This document shows positions 1 to 8,407 of a stretch of 64,000 bases of DNA, one piece after another; the first letter of the stretch is position 1, and each line of letters opens with the position of its first letter. The position numbers and the translations under genes were made by a program. The notes under the pieces are model-generated. The model was not told the origin of the DNA and searched no databases. It worked only from the letters and a program-made list of their open reading frames with translations. This DNA comes from Methylosinus sp. LW4 (GTDB taxonomy: Bacteria; Pseudomonadota; Alphaproteobacteria; Rhizobiales; Beijerinckiaceae). Location: positions 2,056,667 through 2,120,666 of the forward strand of contig NZ_KB900626.1 in NCBI RefSeq assembly GCF_000379125.1. Direction: 5' to 3'.

Positions 1-897
1 ATCCTTGGCGAAGACCGCCGTCGCCGCCAAGGCGCCGGTGGTGATCGCCGTGCCGGCGGACATCAGCAGCGTCGCTCCTGCGCCGGCTATGAAGACGCCT
101 TGTGACAGTGTGAAGACGAGCACGAGAATGGCGCCAGAGCAGGGACGAAGCCCCGCCGCGACGACCGTCCCCAGCGCATCGCCCCAACGAAAGCCGGCGC
201 CGAGCCGAGCGGCGTCGATCGCATGCATATGGCCGCAGTCCGGCCCGTGAACATGGCCGGGATCGTCGTCGACCGCTTCGCAGGCGAAGGCGCCGCGGCG
301 CGCGACGGCGAGGACGGGCGCCGGCTCCCGCAGCGCGGCGAGCAGCGCGCGCCCTTTCACATAGGCGAGGCGCGCGCCCACGGCGGCGATGGCGGCGTAG
401 CTCGCCGTCTCGATCCATGTCGCCGCCTCGGTCATGCGCTGCGCGGTGAAGCCGAAGAGAATGGCCGCCACGCCGACGAGCGCGATGGCCACCACGCCCT
501 GCAGCAGCGCCGCCAGGGCGGCGAGCGTCAGCCCGCGCTTCAGCGCCGTTTCATTGGCGATCATATAGGAGGCGAGCACGGCCTTGCCATGGCCCGGTCC
601 GGCGGCGTGAAAAACGCCATAGGCGAAGCTCGCGGCCGCCAGAGGGAAGAAGGCGCTGTTGTCTGTTTTCAGCGCGCGCGCGGCGTTCTGCAGCTCCAAA
701 TGGAATTTGCTCTGCCAGGCGAGCAGCAGGCCGGCGAGGCCGCTCGCCGCGCCCACTGGGCCTTCCGAAGGGCCGACGGCGAAAGGATGACGCGCGGCCT
801 GCGCCAGCGCGACGTCCTGCGACAGCGCGAGCGCGGCCAGCGCCAGGACCAGGGCCGGGAGGAGGAGCAGCGCGCGACTCCGCGGCGAAACCCTCAC
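1..897 (-). CDS. NicO-family nickel/cobalt transporter (3' end outside window)
   Basis: A partial inner-membrane metal transporter of the NicO family, which moves Ni2+ or Co2+; 299 codons are visible and the C-terminus lies beyond the window. The frame starts at GTG 897, whose bases overlap the DUF1007 stop codon (GTGA), so the two genes are translationally coupled. The N-terminus has an arginine-containing hydrophobic segment ending LALAQA, like a signal or first membrane segment. The family motif FHAAGPGHGKA lies near residue 90, a His-containing loop (HVHGPDCGHMH) near residue 210, and a second motif, GLRPCSGAI, near residue 245. DUF1007 plus NicO is a recurrent pair. Whether this one imports or exports cannot be read from the sequence. 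Confidence 0.85.
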   Translation of the reverse strand, partial: MRVSPRSRALLLLPALVLALAALALSQDVALAQAARHPFAVGPSEGPVGAASGLAGLLLAWQSKFHLELQNAARALKTDNSAFFPLAAASFAYGVFHAAGPGHGKAVLASYMIANETALKRGLTLAALAALLQGVVAIALVGVAAILFGFTAQRMTEAATWIETASYAAIAAVGARLAYVKGRALLAALREPAPVLAVARRGAFACEAVDDDPGHVHGPDCGHMHAIDAARLGAGFRWGDALGTVVAAGLRPCSGAILVLVFTLSQGVFIAGAGATLLMSAGTAITTGALAATAVFAKD

Positions 898-1538
898 GGG
901 CAGGCCACGACGATGCGCGCGGCGAGCTTCATGCCGAAATCGGCGCCGGGCGACATATTGGCGAAAAAGGCTTCGCTGAGCTTTTGCGTGTCGACGGCGA
1001 GCAACGGCTTCGGCTCCACGACGCTGGTGGAGCAGCCCGCCGGCGCACCGGCGAGAGTTACCGGATTTTGCTTCTCGAGATCGAAGGCGACGAAATAGGT
1101 CGGATCATAAGTCTGGAAGGAGAAAGGCTTTTGCGCCGGCAGCGGCTTTTCCAGCGGCAGAGTGAAATGCATGGTGACGATGCGCTTGTCGTCGGCCTCG
1201 AGCCACACATCCTCGGGCGGGCCGAAGGCGGCCTTGGCGTTCTGATATTTCGCGAAGGTGAAATAGTCGAATTCGGCGAGCGATTCGGCGTTGGTCTTGG
1301 CGAGCGGCGCGAGCTCCTCGCGGCTCGGCGGCTTGCCGTCCTTGCCGAGCCCTTGCAGCGCGAAGGCGGAATACATCTCGTCGAAGGTCCAGGCGTGGCG
1401 CACGCCCTTGATCTTGCCGTCAGGCGTGAACACGATCTCGCTGCGCATGGCGACCCACACATGCGGATGCGCGACGGCCGGGACGGCGGCGAGCGCCATG
1501 GCGAGGGTCAGCGAAGCGAATGCGAATCTTCTCGGCAT
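894..1538 (-). CDS. DUF1007 family periplasmic protein
   Basis: A 214-residue exported protein. The N-terminus (MPRRFAFASLTLAMALAAVP, then AVAHPHVWV) is a classical signal peptide, so mature protein begins near HPHVWVAM, a His motif typical of DUF1007. The frame stays open upstream of ATG 1538, but only this start gives a signal peptide. The family is nearly always linked to NicO transporters and is thought to assist periplasmic metal delivery. Here the stop overlaps the GTG of the transporter by four bases. A Cys sits near residue 177 and another near the C-terminus (VVACP). The precise biochemical role of DUF1007 is not established. Confidence 0.85.
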   Translation of the reverse strand: MPRRFAFASLTLAMALAAVPAVAHPHVWVAMRSEIVFTPDGKIKGVRHAWTFDEMYSAFALQGLGKDGKPPSREELAPLAKTNAESLAEFDYFTFAKYQNAKAAFGPPEDVWLEADDKRIVTMHFTLPLEKPLPAQKPFSFQTYDPTYFVAFDLEKQNPVTLAGAPAGCSTSVVEPKPLLAVDTQKLSEAFFANMSPGADFGMKLAARIVVACP

Positions 1539-1998
1539 AGGGGCTCTCGCCTCGGTGGGGCGCGGCGCTCTCGCGAATCGCTCCCGCTCCGAGCGCGGAG
1601 GCTGTAGTCGCGGAAGGCGGCGGAAACAGGGCCGGACGCGCTGTTTCGACAGCTTTTTCGGCGCCCGCGAAGGCTCGCTTGCTGGCGTCGCTCGTCGTGA
1701 CGTATAATGCCACGCCCGGCGCCGCAAGGACAAGCCGGGCGGGTCGCGCCGGGGGCGGCGGCGGCCATCCCTCGCGGATGGGATACGGATTTTCACGGAT
1801 GAGGAGGACGGGAGTCTTTCCGCCGACGCGCAAATCCGCAATATGACTCTTTCGAAAGCGCCTCGCGCGAGAGCTTTCGAGCGGCAACGCTTCATAGGGG
1901 GAGCGGGCCTCGCGCCCCTCTCCGAGACGATGACGTCGCGCGGCCCTGCGCGAGCGGGGCTCCCCGCGAGGGTCGCGCCGAGCGAGGAGAGAATACGT
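1539..1998. other. Divergent intergenic region, 460 bp
   Basis: This gap separates the leftward DUF1007-NicO pair from the rightward indolepyruvate oxidoreductase, so it should hold both promoters. The plus strand is open in the oxidoreductase frame from 1843, but that 52-codon extension is Arg/Ala-rich without domain character and is not taken as coding. A purine-rich GAGGAGAG at 1984-1991 is the likely ribosome binding site for ATG 1999. I see no confident promoter hexamers or RNA gene. Confidence 0.5.
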
Positions 1999-4900
1999 AT
2001 GGCGGATGAAGTCGCCGGCGCCACGACAACCGGCCCCGCCCTAGGCGACGTGTCCCTCGCCGATCGATTCGATCTTTCCAAGACGCATGTGCTCATCAAC
2101 GGCACGCAAGCGATCGTGCGTCTTCTGCTGATGCAGAAGGAGATGGATCGTCGCGCCGGACTGCGCACGGCGGGCTTGGTCTCCGGCTATCGCGGCTCGC
2201 CGCTCGGCGGCATAGACGCGCAGCTGCACAAGGCGAAGGCGCTCTTCGACAAGCACGACATTCTCTTCATGCCGGGCCTCAACGAGGATCTCGCCGTCAC
2301 CGCCATTTGGGGCGCGCAGCAGGCGGAGATGCGCGGCGAAGGCAAATATGACGGCGTCTTCTCCGTCTGGTACGGCAAGGGGCCGGGCGTCGATCGCTCC
2401 GGCGACGCGCTGCGCCATGTCAATCTCGCCGGCTCCTCGCGCAATGGCGGCGTGCTGGCGCTGATGGGCGACGACCACACGGCGGAATCCTCCACCACGG
2501 CGCATCAGTCGGAGTTCGTCTTCGTCGATATGATGATGCCGATCCTCTCGCCGGCCGGCGTGCAGGAGATTCTCGATTACGGACTCATGGGCTTCGCGCT
2601 GTCGCGCTACGCCGGCGTTTGGACCGGCCTGAAGCTCATCAAGGACACGGTGGAATCCACCGCCTCCGTCGACGGCTCGCTCGATCGCGTGCGCCCCATC
2701 GCGCCGCTCGATTTTCTGATGCCGCCGGGCGGCCTCAACATACGTCCGCGCGATCCGGTGCTGACGCAGGAAGAGCGCATGCAGGAGAGCAAGCGCGACG
2801 CCATGCTCGCCTTCATCCGCGCCAATCGCCTCAATCGCATCGTCACATCGGGCGGCCCCAACGCCAAGATCGGCGTCATCACCGTCGGCAAATCCTATCT
2901 CGACGTGCGCCAGGCGATGGACGATCTCGGCATAGACGAGGTGAAGGCCAATGACTACGGCCTGCGCCTCTACAAGATCGCCTGCCCCTGGCCGCTCGAG
3001 CCGCAAGGCCTGCGCGAGTTCGTGCGCGGGCTCGATCTCGTCATCGTCGTCGAGGAGAAGCGCTCGCTGATCGAGGTGCAGCTGCGCGAGCAGCTCTATG
3101 GCTCGTCGCATCAGCCCATCTGCATCGGCAAGAAGGACGAGGTCGGCGAATGGCTCTTCCCGGTCAAAGGCTCGCTCGACGCCAATGACGTCGCCATCGC
3201 CATCGGCCGGCGGCTGCTGAACTACGTTCGCTCCGACGAGCTCGAAGGGCGCGTGCGCCGGCTCGAGCAAATGCAGGAGCGCCGCAAATCGCTGACCGAC
3301 GCCGGCGTGCGCGTGCCGCATTTCTGCTCCGGCTGCCCGCATTCGACATCCACCCATGTGCCGGAGGGCGCGCGCGCCTATACGGGCATAGGCTGCCACT
3401 ATATGGCGCAATGGATGGACCGCTCGACCGAGGGCTACACGCATATGGGCGGCGAAGGCGCCAATTGGATCGGCGAGGCGCCCTTCTCGACGCGCAAGCA
3501 TGTGTTCCAGAATCTCGGCGACGGCACCTATAATCACTCCGGCTCGCTGGCCATTCGCTTCGCCGTCGCGACGAAGACGAACATCACCTTCAAGATTCTC
3601 TTCAATGGCGTCGTCGCCATGACCGGCGGACAGGCGCATGAGGGCGAGCTGACCGTCGAGGCGATAGCGCATCAGGTGGCGGCGGAAGGCGTCGCCCGAA
3701 TCGCGCTCGTCTCCGACGAGCCGCACAAATACGCCTCCGATATTCAATGGCCGCCGGGCCTCGACATTTATCATCGCAACGTCATCAACAGCGTGCAGAG
3801 CGAGCTGGCCGCGACGGATGGCGTCACCATTCTGATCTATGATCAGACCTGCGCGACCGAGAAACGCCGCGGCCGCAAGCGCGGCGAATATCCCGACCCG
3901 GATGTGCGCGTCGTCATCAACGAGCTGGTCTGCGAAGGCTGCGGCGATTGCGGCCGCGCCTCCAATTGCGTGTCGGTGCAGCCGCTGGAGACGGAGTTCG
4001 GCCGCAAGCGCCGCATCGATCAGTCGAGCTGCAACAAGGATCTCTCCTGTCTCGAGGGCTTCTGCCCGAGCTTCGTCACCGTACATGGCGCGCGCATGAA
4101 GAAAGCCGCGCCGACCAGCGAGACGCAATGTCCGCCGCCGCCGGAACCCGCCGTTCCGCAGATCGGCGCCGCGCCTTACGGCGTGCTCGTCGCCGGCATA
4201 GGCGGGACGGGCGTCGTCACGGTCAGCGCCATTCTCGGCATGGCCGCGCATCTCGAGGGCAAGGGCGTCGGCGTCATCGACATGGCCGGCCTCGCGCAAA
4301 AGGGCGGCGCCGTCTACTGCCATGTGAAGATCGGCCGCACGCCCGACGAGGTTCATGCGATCCGCATCGCCGCGGGCGAGGCCGATCTCGTGCTCGGCTG
4401 CGATCTCGTCGTCGCCGGCGGCAAGCAGATACTCGCGGCCATCGATCCCACGCGCAGCCATGTCGTCGTCAACAGCGCCGAGGTGTTTCCCGGCGATATC
4501 GAGCGCGACCCGGATTTCGTGCTGCCGGCGCAGCGCATAGAGCGCGCCATACGCGAGGCCGCCGGCGAGCGCGTCGATTTCCTGAATGTGACGGAGCTGG
4601 CGCTGGCGCTGCTCGGCGATTCCATCGCCGCCAATATGTTCATGCTCGGCTACGCTTGGCAGAAGGGATTGCTGCCGCTCTCCGAGGCCGCGCTCTTGCG
4701 CGCGATCGAGCTGAATGGCGAGGCGGTGGCGATGAATCATTCCGCCTTCGCCTGGGGCCGCCGCGCCGCGCATGATCTTTCGAGCGTAACGACCGTCGTC
4801 TCCTCATTGCGCGAGCGCAATCCGACTCGTGACGTTTCGCAGAGCCTCGAGGAGATGATCGATCGCCGCGTCGCCTTCCTCACCGATTATCAGAACGCCG

Positions 4901-5508
4901 CTTACGCCGCCCGCTATCGCGCTCGCGTCGACGCCGTCGCGCGGCTGGAGAAGGAGCGCGTTCCCGGAACGAAGGAGCTGACCGAGGCGGTGGCGCGCGG
5001 CCTCTTCAAGCTGATGTCGGCCAAGGACGAGTTCGAGGTGGCGCGGCTCTACACGGATGGCTCTTTCCAGCGCCAGCTCGCCGAAATCTTCGAGGGCGAT
5101 CTGCGCATGGAGCTGCATCTCGCACCCAATCTCGTCGCCTTCCAGCGCAAGAACGACATAGGCGGCTCGCGCAAGATCACCTTCGGCCCGTGGATGTTCC
5201 ATGTGCTGAAATGGCTGGCGCGCTTCAAGGGCCTGCGCGGCACCATTCTCGACCCCTTCCGTCCCGACAGCGACCGCATCTCCGAGCGCAAGATGCTCGC
5301 CGATTATCAGACGCTCCTGGACGATATTCTGCCGCGCCTATCGCCGGCCAATCACGCCGCCGCCGTCGCGCTGGCGCGCATACCGGAGAAGATTCGCGGC
5401 TTCGGCCACATACGCGCCCGCAGCGTGCTGGAGGCGCGCGCCGAGATCGCGCGGCTCTATGGCGAATATTACGCGATCAAGCCCGATCTGAAGATGGCGG
5501 CGGAGTGA
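1999..5508 (+). CDS. Indolepyruvate ferredoxin oxidoreductase, fused alpha-beta type
   Basis: A 1169-residue thiamine-diphosphate enzyme that oxidatively decarboxylates indolepyruvate or other aryl/2-oxo acids to acyl-CoA, passing electrons to ferredoxin. The N-terminal half has the pyrimidine-binding signature (SGYRGSPLGGID near residue 55) and the TPP domain (NLGDGTYNHSG near residue 505). A ferredoxin-like insert follows: CEGCGDCGRASNC near 644, then CNKDLSCLEGFCP near 677. The gamma-type domain starts near 727 (VLVAGIGGTGVVTVSAILG). The length matches the large single-chain form seen in Proteobacteria rather than the archaeal two-subunit form. ATG 1999 has a good purine-rich ribosome site; upstream residues look non-coding. 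It is monocistronic and converges on bioA across a palindromic terminator. Confidence 0.93.
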   Translation: MADEVAGATTTGPALGDVSLADRFDLSKTHVLINGTQAIVRLLLMQKEMDRRAGLRTAGLVSGYRGSPLGGIDAQLHKAKALFDKHDILFMPGLNEDLAVTAIWGAQQAEMRGEGKYDGVFSVWYGKGPGVDRSGDALRHVNLAGSSRNGGVLALMGDDHTAESSTTAHQSEFVFVDMMMPILSPAGVQEILDYGLMGFALSRYAGVWTGLKLIKDTVESTASVDGSLDRVRPIAPLDFLMPPGGLNIRPRDPVLTQEERMQESKRDAMLAFIRANRLNRIVTSGGPNAKIGVITVGKSYLDVRQAMDDLGIDEVKANDYGLRLYKIACPWPLEPQGLREFVRGLDLVIVVEEKRSLIEVQLREQLYGSSHQPICIGKKDEVGEWLFPVKGSLDANDVAIAIGRRLLNYVRSDELEGRVRRLEQMQERRKSLTDAGVRVPHFCSGCPHSTSTHVPEGARAYTGIGCHYMAQWMDRSTEGYTHMGGEGANWIGEAPFSTRKHVFQNLGDGTYNHSGSLAIRFAVATKTNITFKILFNGVVAMTGGQAHEGELTVEAIAHQVAAEGVARIALVSDEPHKYASDIQWPPGLDIYHRNVINSVQSELAATDGVTILIYDQTCATEKRRGRKRGEYPDPDVRVVINELVCEGCGDCGRASNCVSVQPLETEFGRKRRIDQSSCNKDLSCLEGFCPSFVTVHGARMKKAAPTSETQCPPPPEPAVPQIGAAPYGVLVAGIGGTGVVTVSAILGMAAHLEGKGVGVIDMAGLAQKGGAVYCHVKIGRTPDEVHAIRIAAGEADLVLGCDLVVAGGKQILAAIDPTRSHVVVNSAEVFPGDIERDPDFVLPAQRIERAIREAAGERVDFLNVTELALALLGDSIAANMFMLGYAWQKGLLPLSEAALLRAIELNGEAVAMNHSAFAWGRRAAHDLSSVTTVVSSLRERNPTRDVSQSLEEMIDRRVAFLTDYQNAAYAARYRARVDAVARLEKERVPGTKELTEAVARGLFKLMSAKDEFEVARLYTDGSFQRQLAEIFEGDLRMELHLAPNLVAFQRKNDIGGSRKITFGPWMFHVLKWLARFKGLRGTILDPFRPDSDRISERKMLADYQTLLDDILPRLSPANHAAAVALARIPEKIRGFGHIRARSVLEARAEIARLYGEYYAIKPDLKMAAE

Positions 5509-5510
5509 GG

Positions 5511-5534
5511 GAGAAGGCGGCGCGCCGCCTTCTC
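5511..5534. terminator. Perfect 24-bp palindrome between convergent genes
   Basis: A perfect self-complementary stretch (arms GAGAAGGCGGCG) lies directly after the stop of the oxidoreductase gene and 24 bp before the stop of bioA, which converges on it. There is no T tract on either side. Position suggests a bidirectional terminator or 3'-end-stabilising hairpin; it could also be a protein site. Confidence 0.55.
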
Positions 5535-5557
5535 TGTCGAGGCGGAACGCGGCGCTT

Positions 5558-6811
5558 TCAGCGGAAGCGATCCCCCGCCTCGTCGATCGCCGCATAGAGC
5601 GCGTCGAGCTCGCTCGCCTCTATGCAATAGGGCGGCAGAATATAGATCGTGTTGCCGAGCGGACGCAGCAGCAAGCCGCGCGAAATGAAGAATTCATAGA
5701 GCGCCGGGCCGATGGTCGCGAGATAGCCGGCGTCGCGCGCGCGCAGATCGAGCGCCGCTATCGTGCCGATGCGCCGCACATTGGAAAAGCGCGCGTCATT
5801 CGTAAAGCGCAGCAGCCGCTCCTCCTGCATCGCCGAAAGATGCGCGATGCGCCCACGCACATCCTCGCTCTCCCAAATGTCGAGATTGGCCAGCGCCGCC
5901 GCGCAGGCGATGGGATTGGCGGTGAACGAGCTCGAATGAAAGAATGTGCGCGCGCGGTCGGTGGAATAATGCGCCTCGAAAATCTCCGCCGAGCACATGG
6001 TCACGGCGAGCGGCAATGAGCCGCCGGTGATGCCTTTGGCGTAGCAGGCGATATCGGGAACGATGCCCGCCTGCTCGCACGCGAAGAGCGTTCCGGTGCG
6101 GCCGAAGCCGGTCATCACCTCATCGGCGACGAAGAGCACGCCATGCGCAGCGCAGATGCGCCGCATCTCGCGCAGCGTATCGGCGCCATAGACGAGCATG
6201 CCGCCGGCGCCGAGCACGAGCGGCTCGACGACGAAAACCGCTGCGTCCGCGCTGCGGCAGGCAGCCTCCAGCGCGTCGAGCGTCTGCTGCTCGCAGCCGG
6301 CGCTGGGAAAAGGAATGCGCGTCACATCGAAGAGCAGCGGCTCATAGGCCGCGTTGAAGACGGAGCGCGCGCCGGTCGACATGGCGCCGATAGTGTCGCC
6401 GTGATAGCCATGCTCGAGAGCGATGACGCGATTGCGCGCGACGCCGCGATTGCGGAAATAGCCGAGCGCCATTTTGATCGCGACTTCCACCGATGTGGAG
6501 CCGCTGTCGGAATAGAACAGATGATCGAGCCCCGGCGCCGTCAACGCGACGAGCCGACGCGCCAACGACTCGGCCGGCTCATGGGTGAAGCCGGCGAAGA
6601 TGATCTGATCGAGCCGATCCGCCTGATCCTTGATCGCCTGCACGATCCTCGGATGGCGATGGCCATGGGTGATGACCCACCAGGAGGAGATGGCGTCGAG
6701 AATGCGGCGGCCATCCGCGCATTCGAGCCAAGCCCCCTCGCCGCGCGCGACGAGGATCGCGTCTTTCTGCAGCGCATGCTGTGTGAAAGGCCGCCAGACG
6801 GGCGATGTCAT
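5558..6811 (-). CDS. bioA: Adenosylmethionine-8-amino-7-oxononanoate aminotransferase BioA
   Basis: A 417-residue PLP aminotransferase that converts 7-keto-8-aminopelargonate to 7,8-diaminopelargonate with SAM as amino donor, the antepenultimate step of biotin synthesis. Recognisable features are the N-terminal WRPFTQH, the SSWWVITHGH block, GYHGDTIGAMS, the cofactor Asp region VADEVMTGFGRTG, and the PLP lysine in CYAKGITGG. ATG 6811 has an AAGGAGAC ribosome site at ideal spacing. It lies downstream of bioF and bioD but is separated from them by a lipoprotein gene and a gene remnant, so it may no longer share their transcript fully. Confidence 0.95.
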   Translation of the reverse strand: MTSPVWRPFTQHALQKDAILVARGEGAWLECADGRRILDAISSWWVITHGHRHPRIVQAIKDQADRLDQIIFAGFTHEPAESLARRLVALTAPGLDHLFYSDSGSTSVEVAIKMALGYFRNRGVARNRVIALEHGYHGDTIGAMSTGARSVFNAAYEPLLFDVTRIPFPSAGCEQQTLDALEAACRSADAAVFVVEPLVLGAGGMLVYGADTLREMRRICAAHGVLFVADEVMTGFGRTGTLFACEQAGIVPDIACYAKGITGGSLPLAVTMCSAEIFEAHYSTDRARTFFHSSSFTANPIACAAALANLDIWESEDVRGRIAHLSAMQEERLLRFTNDARFSNVRRIGTIAALDLRARDAGYLATIGPALYEFFISRGLLLRPLGNTIYILPPYCIEASELDALYAAIDEAGDRFR

Positions 6812-6839
6812 TACCGTCTCCTTTGGCTGTCGTCATTAG

Positions 6840-6914
6840 AATTCTGGCGCCACAGCCTTGATTATATGCGTCCATCGCAAGAATAGCGAGAAAGAGATTA
6901 TCGGAGATCGCCAT
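6840..6914 (-). pseudogene. Truncated N-terminal remnant of an unrelated gene
   Basis: An ATG at 6914 directly follows the lipoprotein stop (TGA C ATG), the layout of a coupled second gene. It reads MAISDNLFLAILAMDAYNQG and about five more residues before losing any domain character and running out of frame into bioA. The N-terminal motif resembles the start of proteins I recall as hydrolase-like hypothetical proteins in other Alphaproteobacteria, but I cannot verify that here. No intact downstream part exists in the window. The break falls just ahead of the bioA ribosome site, which suggests a deletion or insertion junction near 6835-6840. Confidence 0.5.
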
Positions 6915-6915
6915 G

Positions 6916-7617
6916 TCATTGGCCCCCTGATGATTTAAAATTGCCGCCATGAAGGATGTTCGACAGGGCCGGTCCACCCCCTGCGAACTGACCATCAAGG
7001 TAGCCGCCTTTGAGCGCGGCCAACCACCCCAGCTGTTTCTCAATACCCGTCGTCACCGGATCGCTGGTCATCTCGATCGTCGCGCGTTTCAAGCGCACGC
7101 TGAGGCCGAAGCTCTTTGCGAGATCATTCGGATCGACCGCCTCCACCGTCTTCGGATCATCGACGTCGCGAAAGCGCACGAGAAACGGGATCTCCTTGTC
7201 GATCAAATCGCCGCCGCCCGTCGAGGACAAGTTTTTCTGGAATGCCGGATCGGAGTCTCGCAGTTTTCCCCCGCGCAGCGCCACAAGCGCCGGCAGATAG
7301 GCTGCATGGTCCACTGAGCCGAGCCCACCATTTTCGCCGCGCCCCGCGAGCAGCGCGAACAGTAGCCCGCGCGCGCCGAGATCGACGACGACCGCCTGGC
7401 CTGTCACCGCGTGATTGGTGCGTTTGCCCTCGAAATGCGTTTCCCATGTCCGCACCTCGATGACGCTCGAACCCGTCTTCGCGCCTTCCGGCGTCTCGAC
7501 GTCCAGCGTCAGGCGGTAGCGATACGCCGCGCCGGAACCCGGCTTGTCGCAGCCCGCGAGCGCCCACGCGCCGCCGAGCGACGCCGCAATGGAAAGGAAC
7601 GAGCGCCGCGCCATCAT
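6916..7617 (-). CDS. Uncharacterised lipoprotein
   Basis: A 233-residue predicted lipoprotein: the N-terminus has two arginines, a hydrophobic stretch and a lipobox (WALAGC), with the modified Cys near residue 24. The mature part begins with a YRYRLTLDVETPEG segment and SSVIEVRTWET, suggesting a beta-rich domain; no enzyme motif is visible. No function is assigned. It sits inside the biotin gene order between bioD and bioA, followed without a gap by a truncated reading frame, so it looks like the surviving half of a two-gene cassette. ATG 7617 or the next ATG, 7614, could be the start. Confidence 0.75.
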   Translation of the reverse strand: MMARRSFLSIAASLGGAWALAGCDKPGSGAAYRYRLTLDVETPEGAKTGSSVIEVRTWETHFEGKRTNHAVTGQAVVVDLGARGLLFALLAGRGENGGLGSVDHAAYLPALVALRGGKLRDSDPAFQKNLSSTGGGDLIDKEIPFLVRFRDVDDPKTVEAVDPNDLAKSFGLSVRLKRATIEMTSDPVTTGIEKQLGWLAALKGGYLDGQFAGGGPALSNILHGGNFKSSGGQ

Positions 7618-7690
7618 GCCGCGCGCTCCTCGATGCGGCGCGCATTGTCGTTCGCCGCGACAGAGCCAGAACGCCCGAGTTCGTCCGCGC

Positions 7691-7779
7691 GAGGAACGCA
7701 GCGACGAAGCAATCCGGGAGCCGCCTCATGGCTCTGGATTGCTTCGCTGCGCTCGCAATGACGAAGGGGCGTCATTGCG
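7691..7779. repeat. REP-like palindromic element
   Basis: Two nested hairpins lie between the lipoprotein gene and bioD. The larger pairs GCAGCGACGAAGCAATCC (7698-7715) with GGATTGCTTCGCTGC (7736-7750), with an inner GAGCC/GGCTC stem. The smaller pairs CGCAATGACG (7754-7763) with CGTCATTGCG (7770-7779), overlapping the end of bioD. The minus-strand wording GTCATTGCGAGCGCAGCGAA is that of a dispersed repeat widespread in Alphaproteobacteria. It is probably non-coding; it may also limit read-through from bioD. Confidence 0.75.
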
Positions 7780-8407
7780 GAAGACGCGAATTGAAATCGG
7801 CGAGACGAAAATGCGCGAGAAAAGCCTCGCGCAGCGTCTCGGCGCCGAGCGGCGCGACAAAGGGCAGACGGCCGAGCGCGCGCGCGCCGGAGAGTTTCGC
7901 GATAATGCGCTGCGTCTCCTCATTCTCCTCGCCGATGAAGGCGACGCCGAGGATCGGAATGTCGCGACGACGCAGCGCCTCGAGCGACAGCAGGCTGTGA
8001 TTGATCGTTCCGAGCGTGGTGCGCGCGCAGAGCACGACCGGAAGCCGCCAGCGTGCGATGAGATCGATCGTCAGAGACGCTTCCGTCAGCGGCGTCATCA
8101 GCCCGCCGGCCGTCTCGATGACGAGAGGCGCGCGATCCGGCGGCGCCAGACGATCGACGTCGATCGCGACGCCGTCCAACCGCGCGGCGAGATGCGGCGA
8201 CGCCGGCGTTCGCAGACGATAGGCTTCCGGCAGGAGCTTCTCCTCGGGAAGGCCGGAGAGTCGCGCGACGGAAGTCGTGTCGGTCTCGCCCTCGAGGCCG
8301 GACTGCACCGGCTTCCAATAATAAGCGCCGAGCGCGCCGGCGAGCGCGGCGGAAAACACAGTCTTGCCGACATTGGTGTCGGTTCCCGCGACGACGAGGC
8401 GCGTCAT
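7772..8407 (-). CDS. bioD: Dethiobiotin synthetase BioD
   Basis: A 211-residue ATP-dependent enzyme closing the ureido ring of dethiobiotin from diaminopelargonate and CO2. The P-loop GTDTNVGKT starts at residue 8, followed by the conserved KPVQSG and the [10 protein letters not shown] block that binds substrate. Its ATG overlaps the bioF stop by four bases (ATGA), indicating coupled translation. The last codons overlap the palindromic repeat downstream. Confidence 0.95.
   Translation of the reverse strand: MTRLVVAGTDTNVGKTVFSAALAGALGAYYWKPVQSGLEGETDTTSVARLSGLPEEKLLPEAYRLRTPASPHLAARLDGVAIDVDRLAPPDRAPLVIETAGGLMTPLTEASLTIDLIARWRLPVVLCARTTLGTINHSLLSLEALRRRDIPILGVAFIGEENEETQRIIAKLSGARALGRLPFVAPLGAETLREAFLAHFRLADFNSRLPQ

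Noticed and set aside
2041..4773. A 910-codon open frame antisense to the indolepyruvate oxidoreductase
   Set aside because: It mirrors the codon pattern of the real gene on the other strand; its Arg/Ala/His-rich translation has no domain. GC-rich genomes often have such frames.
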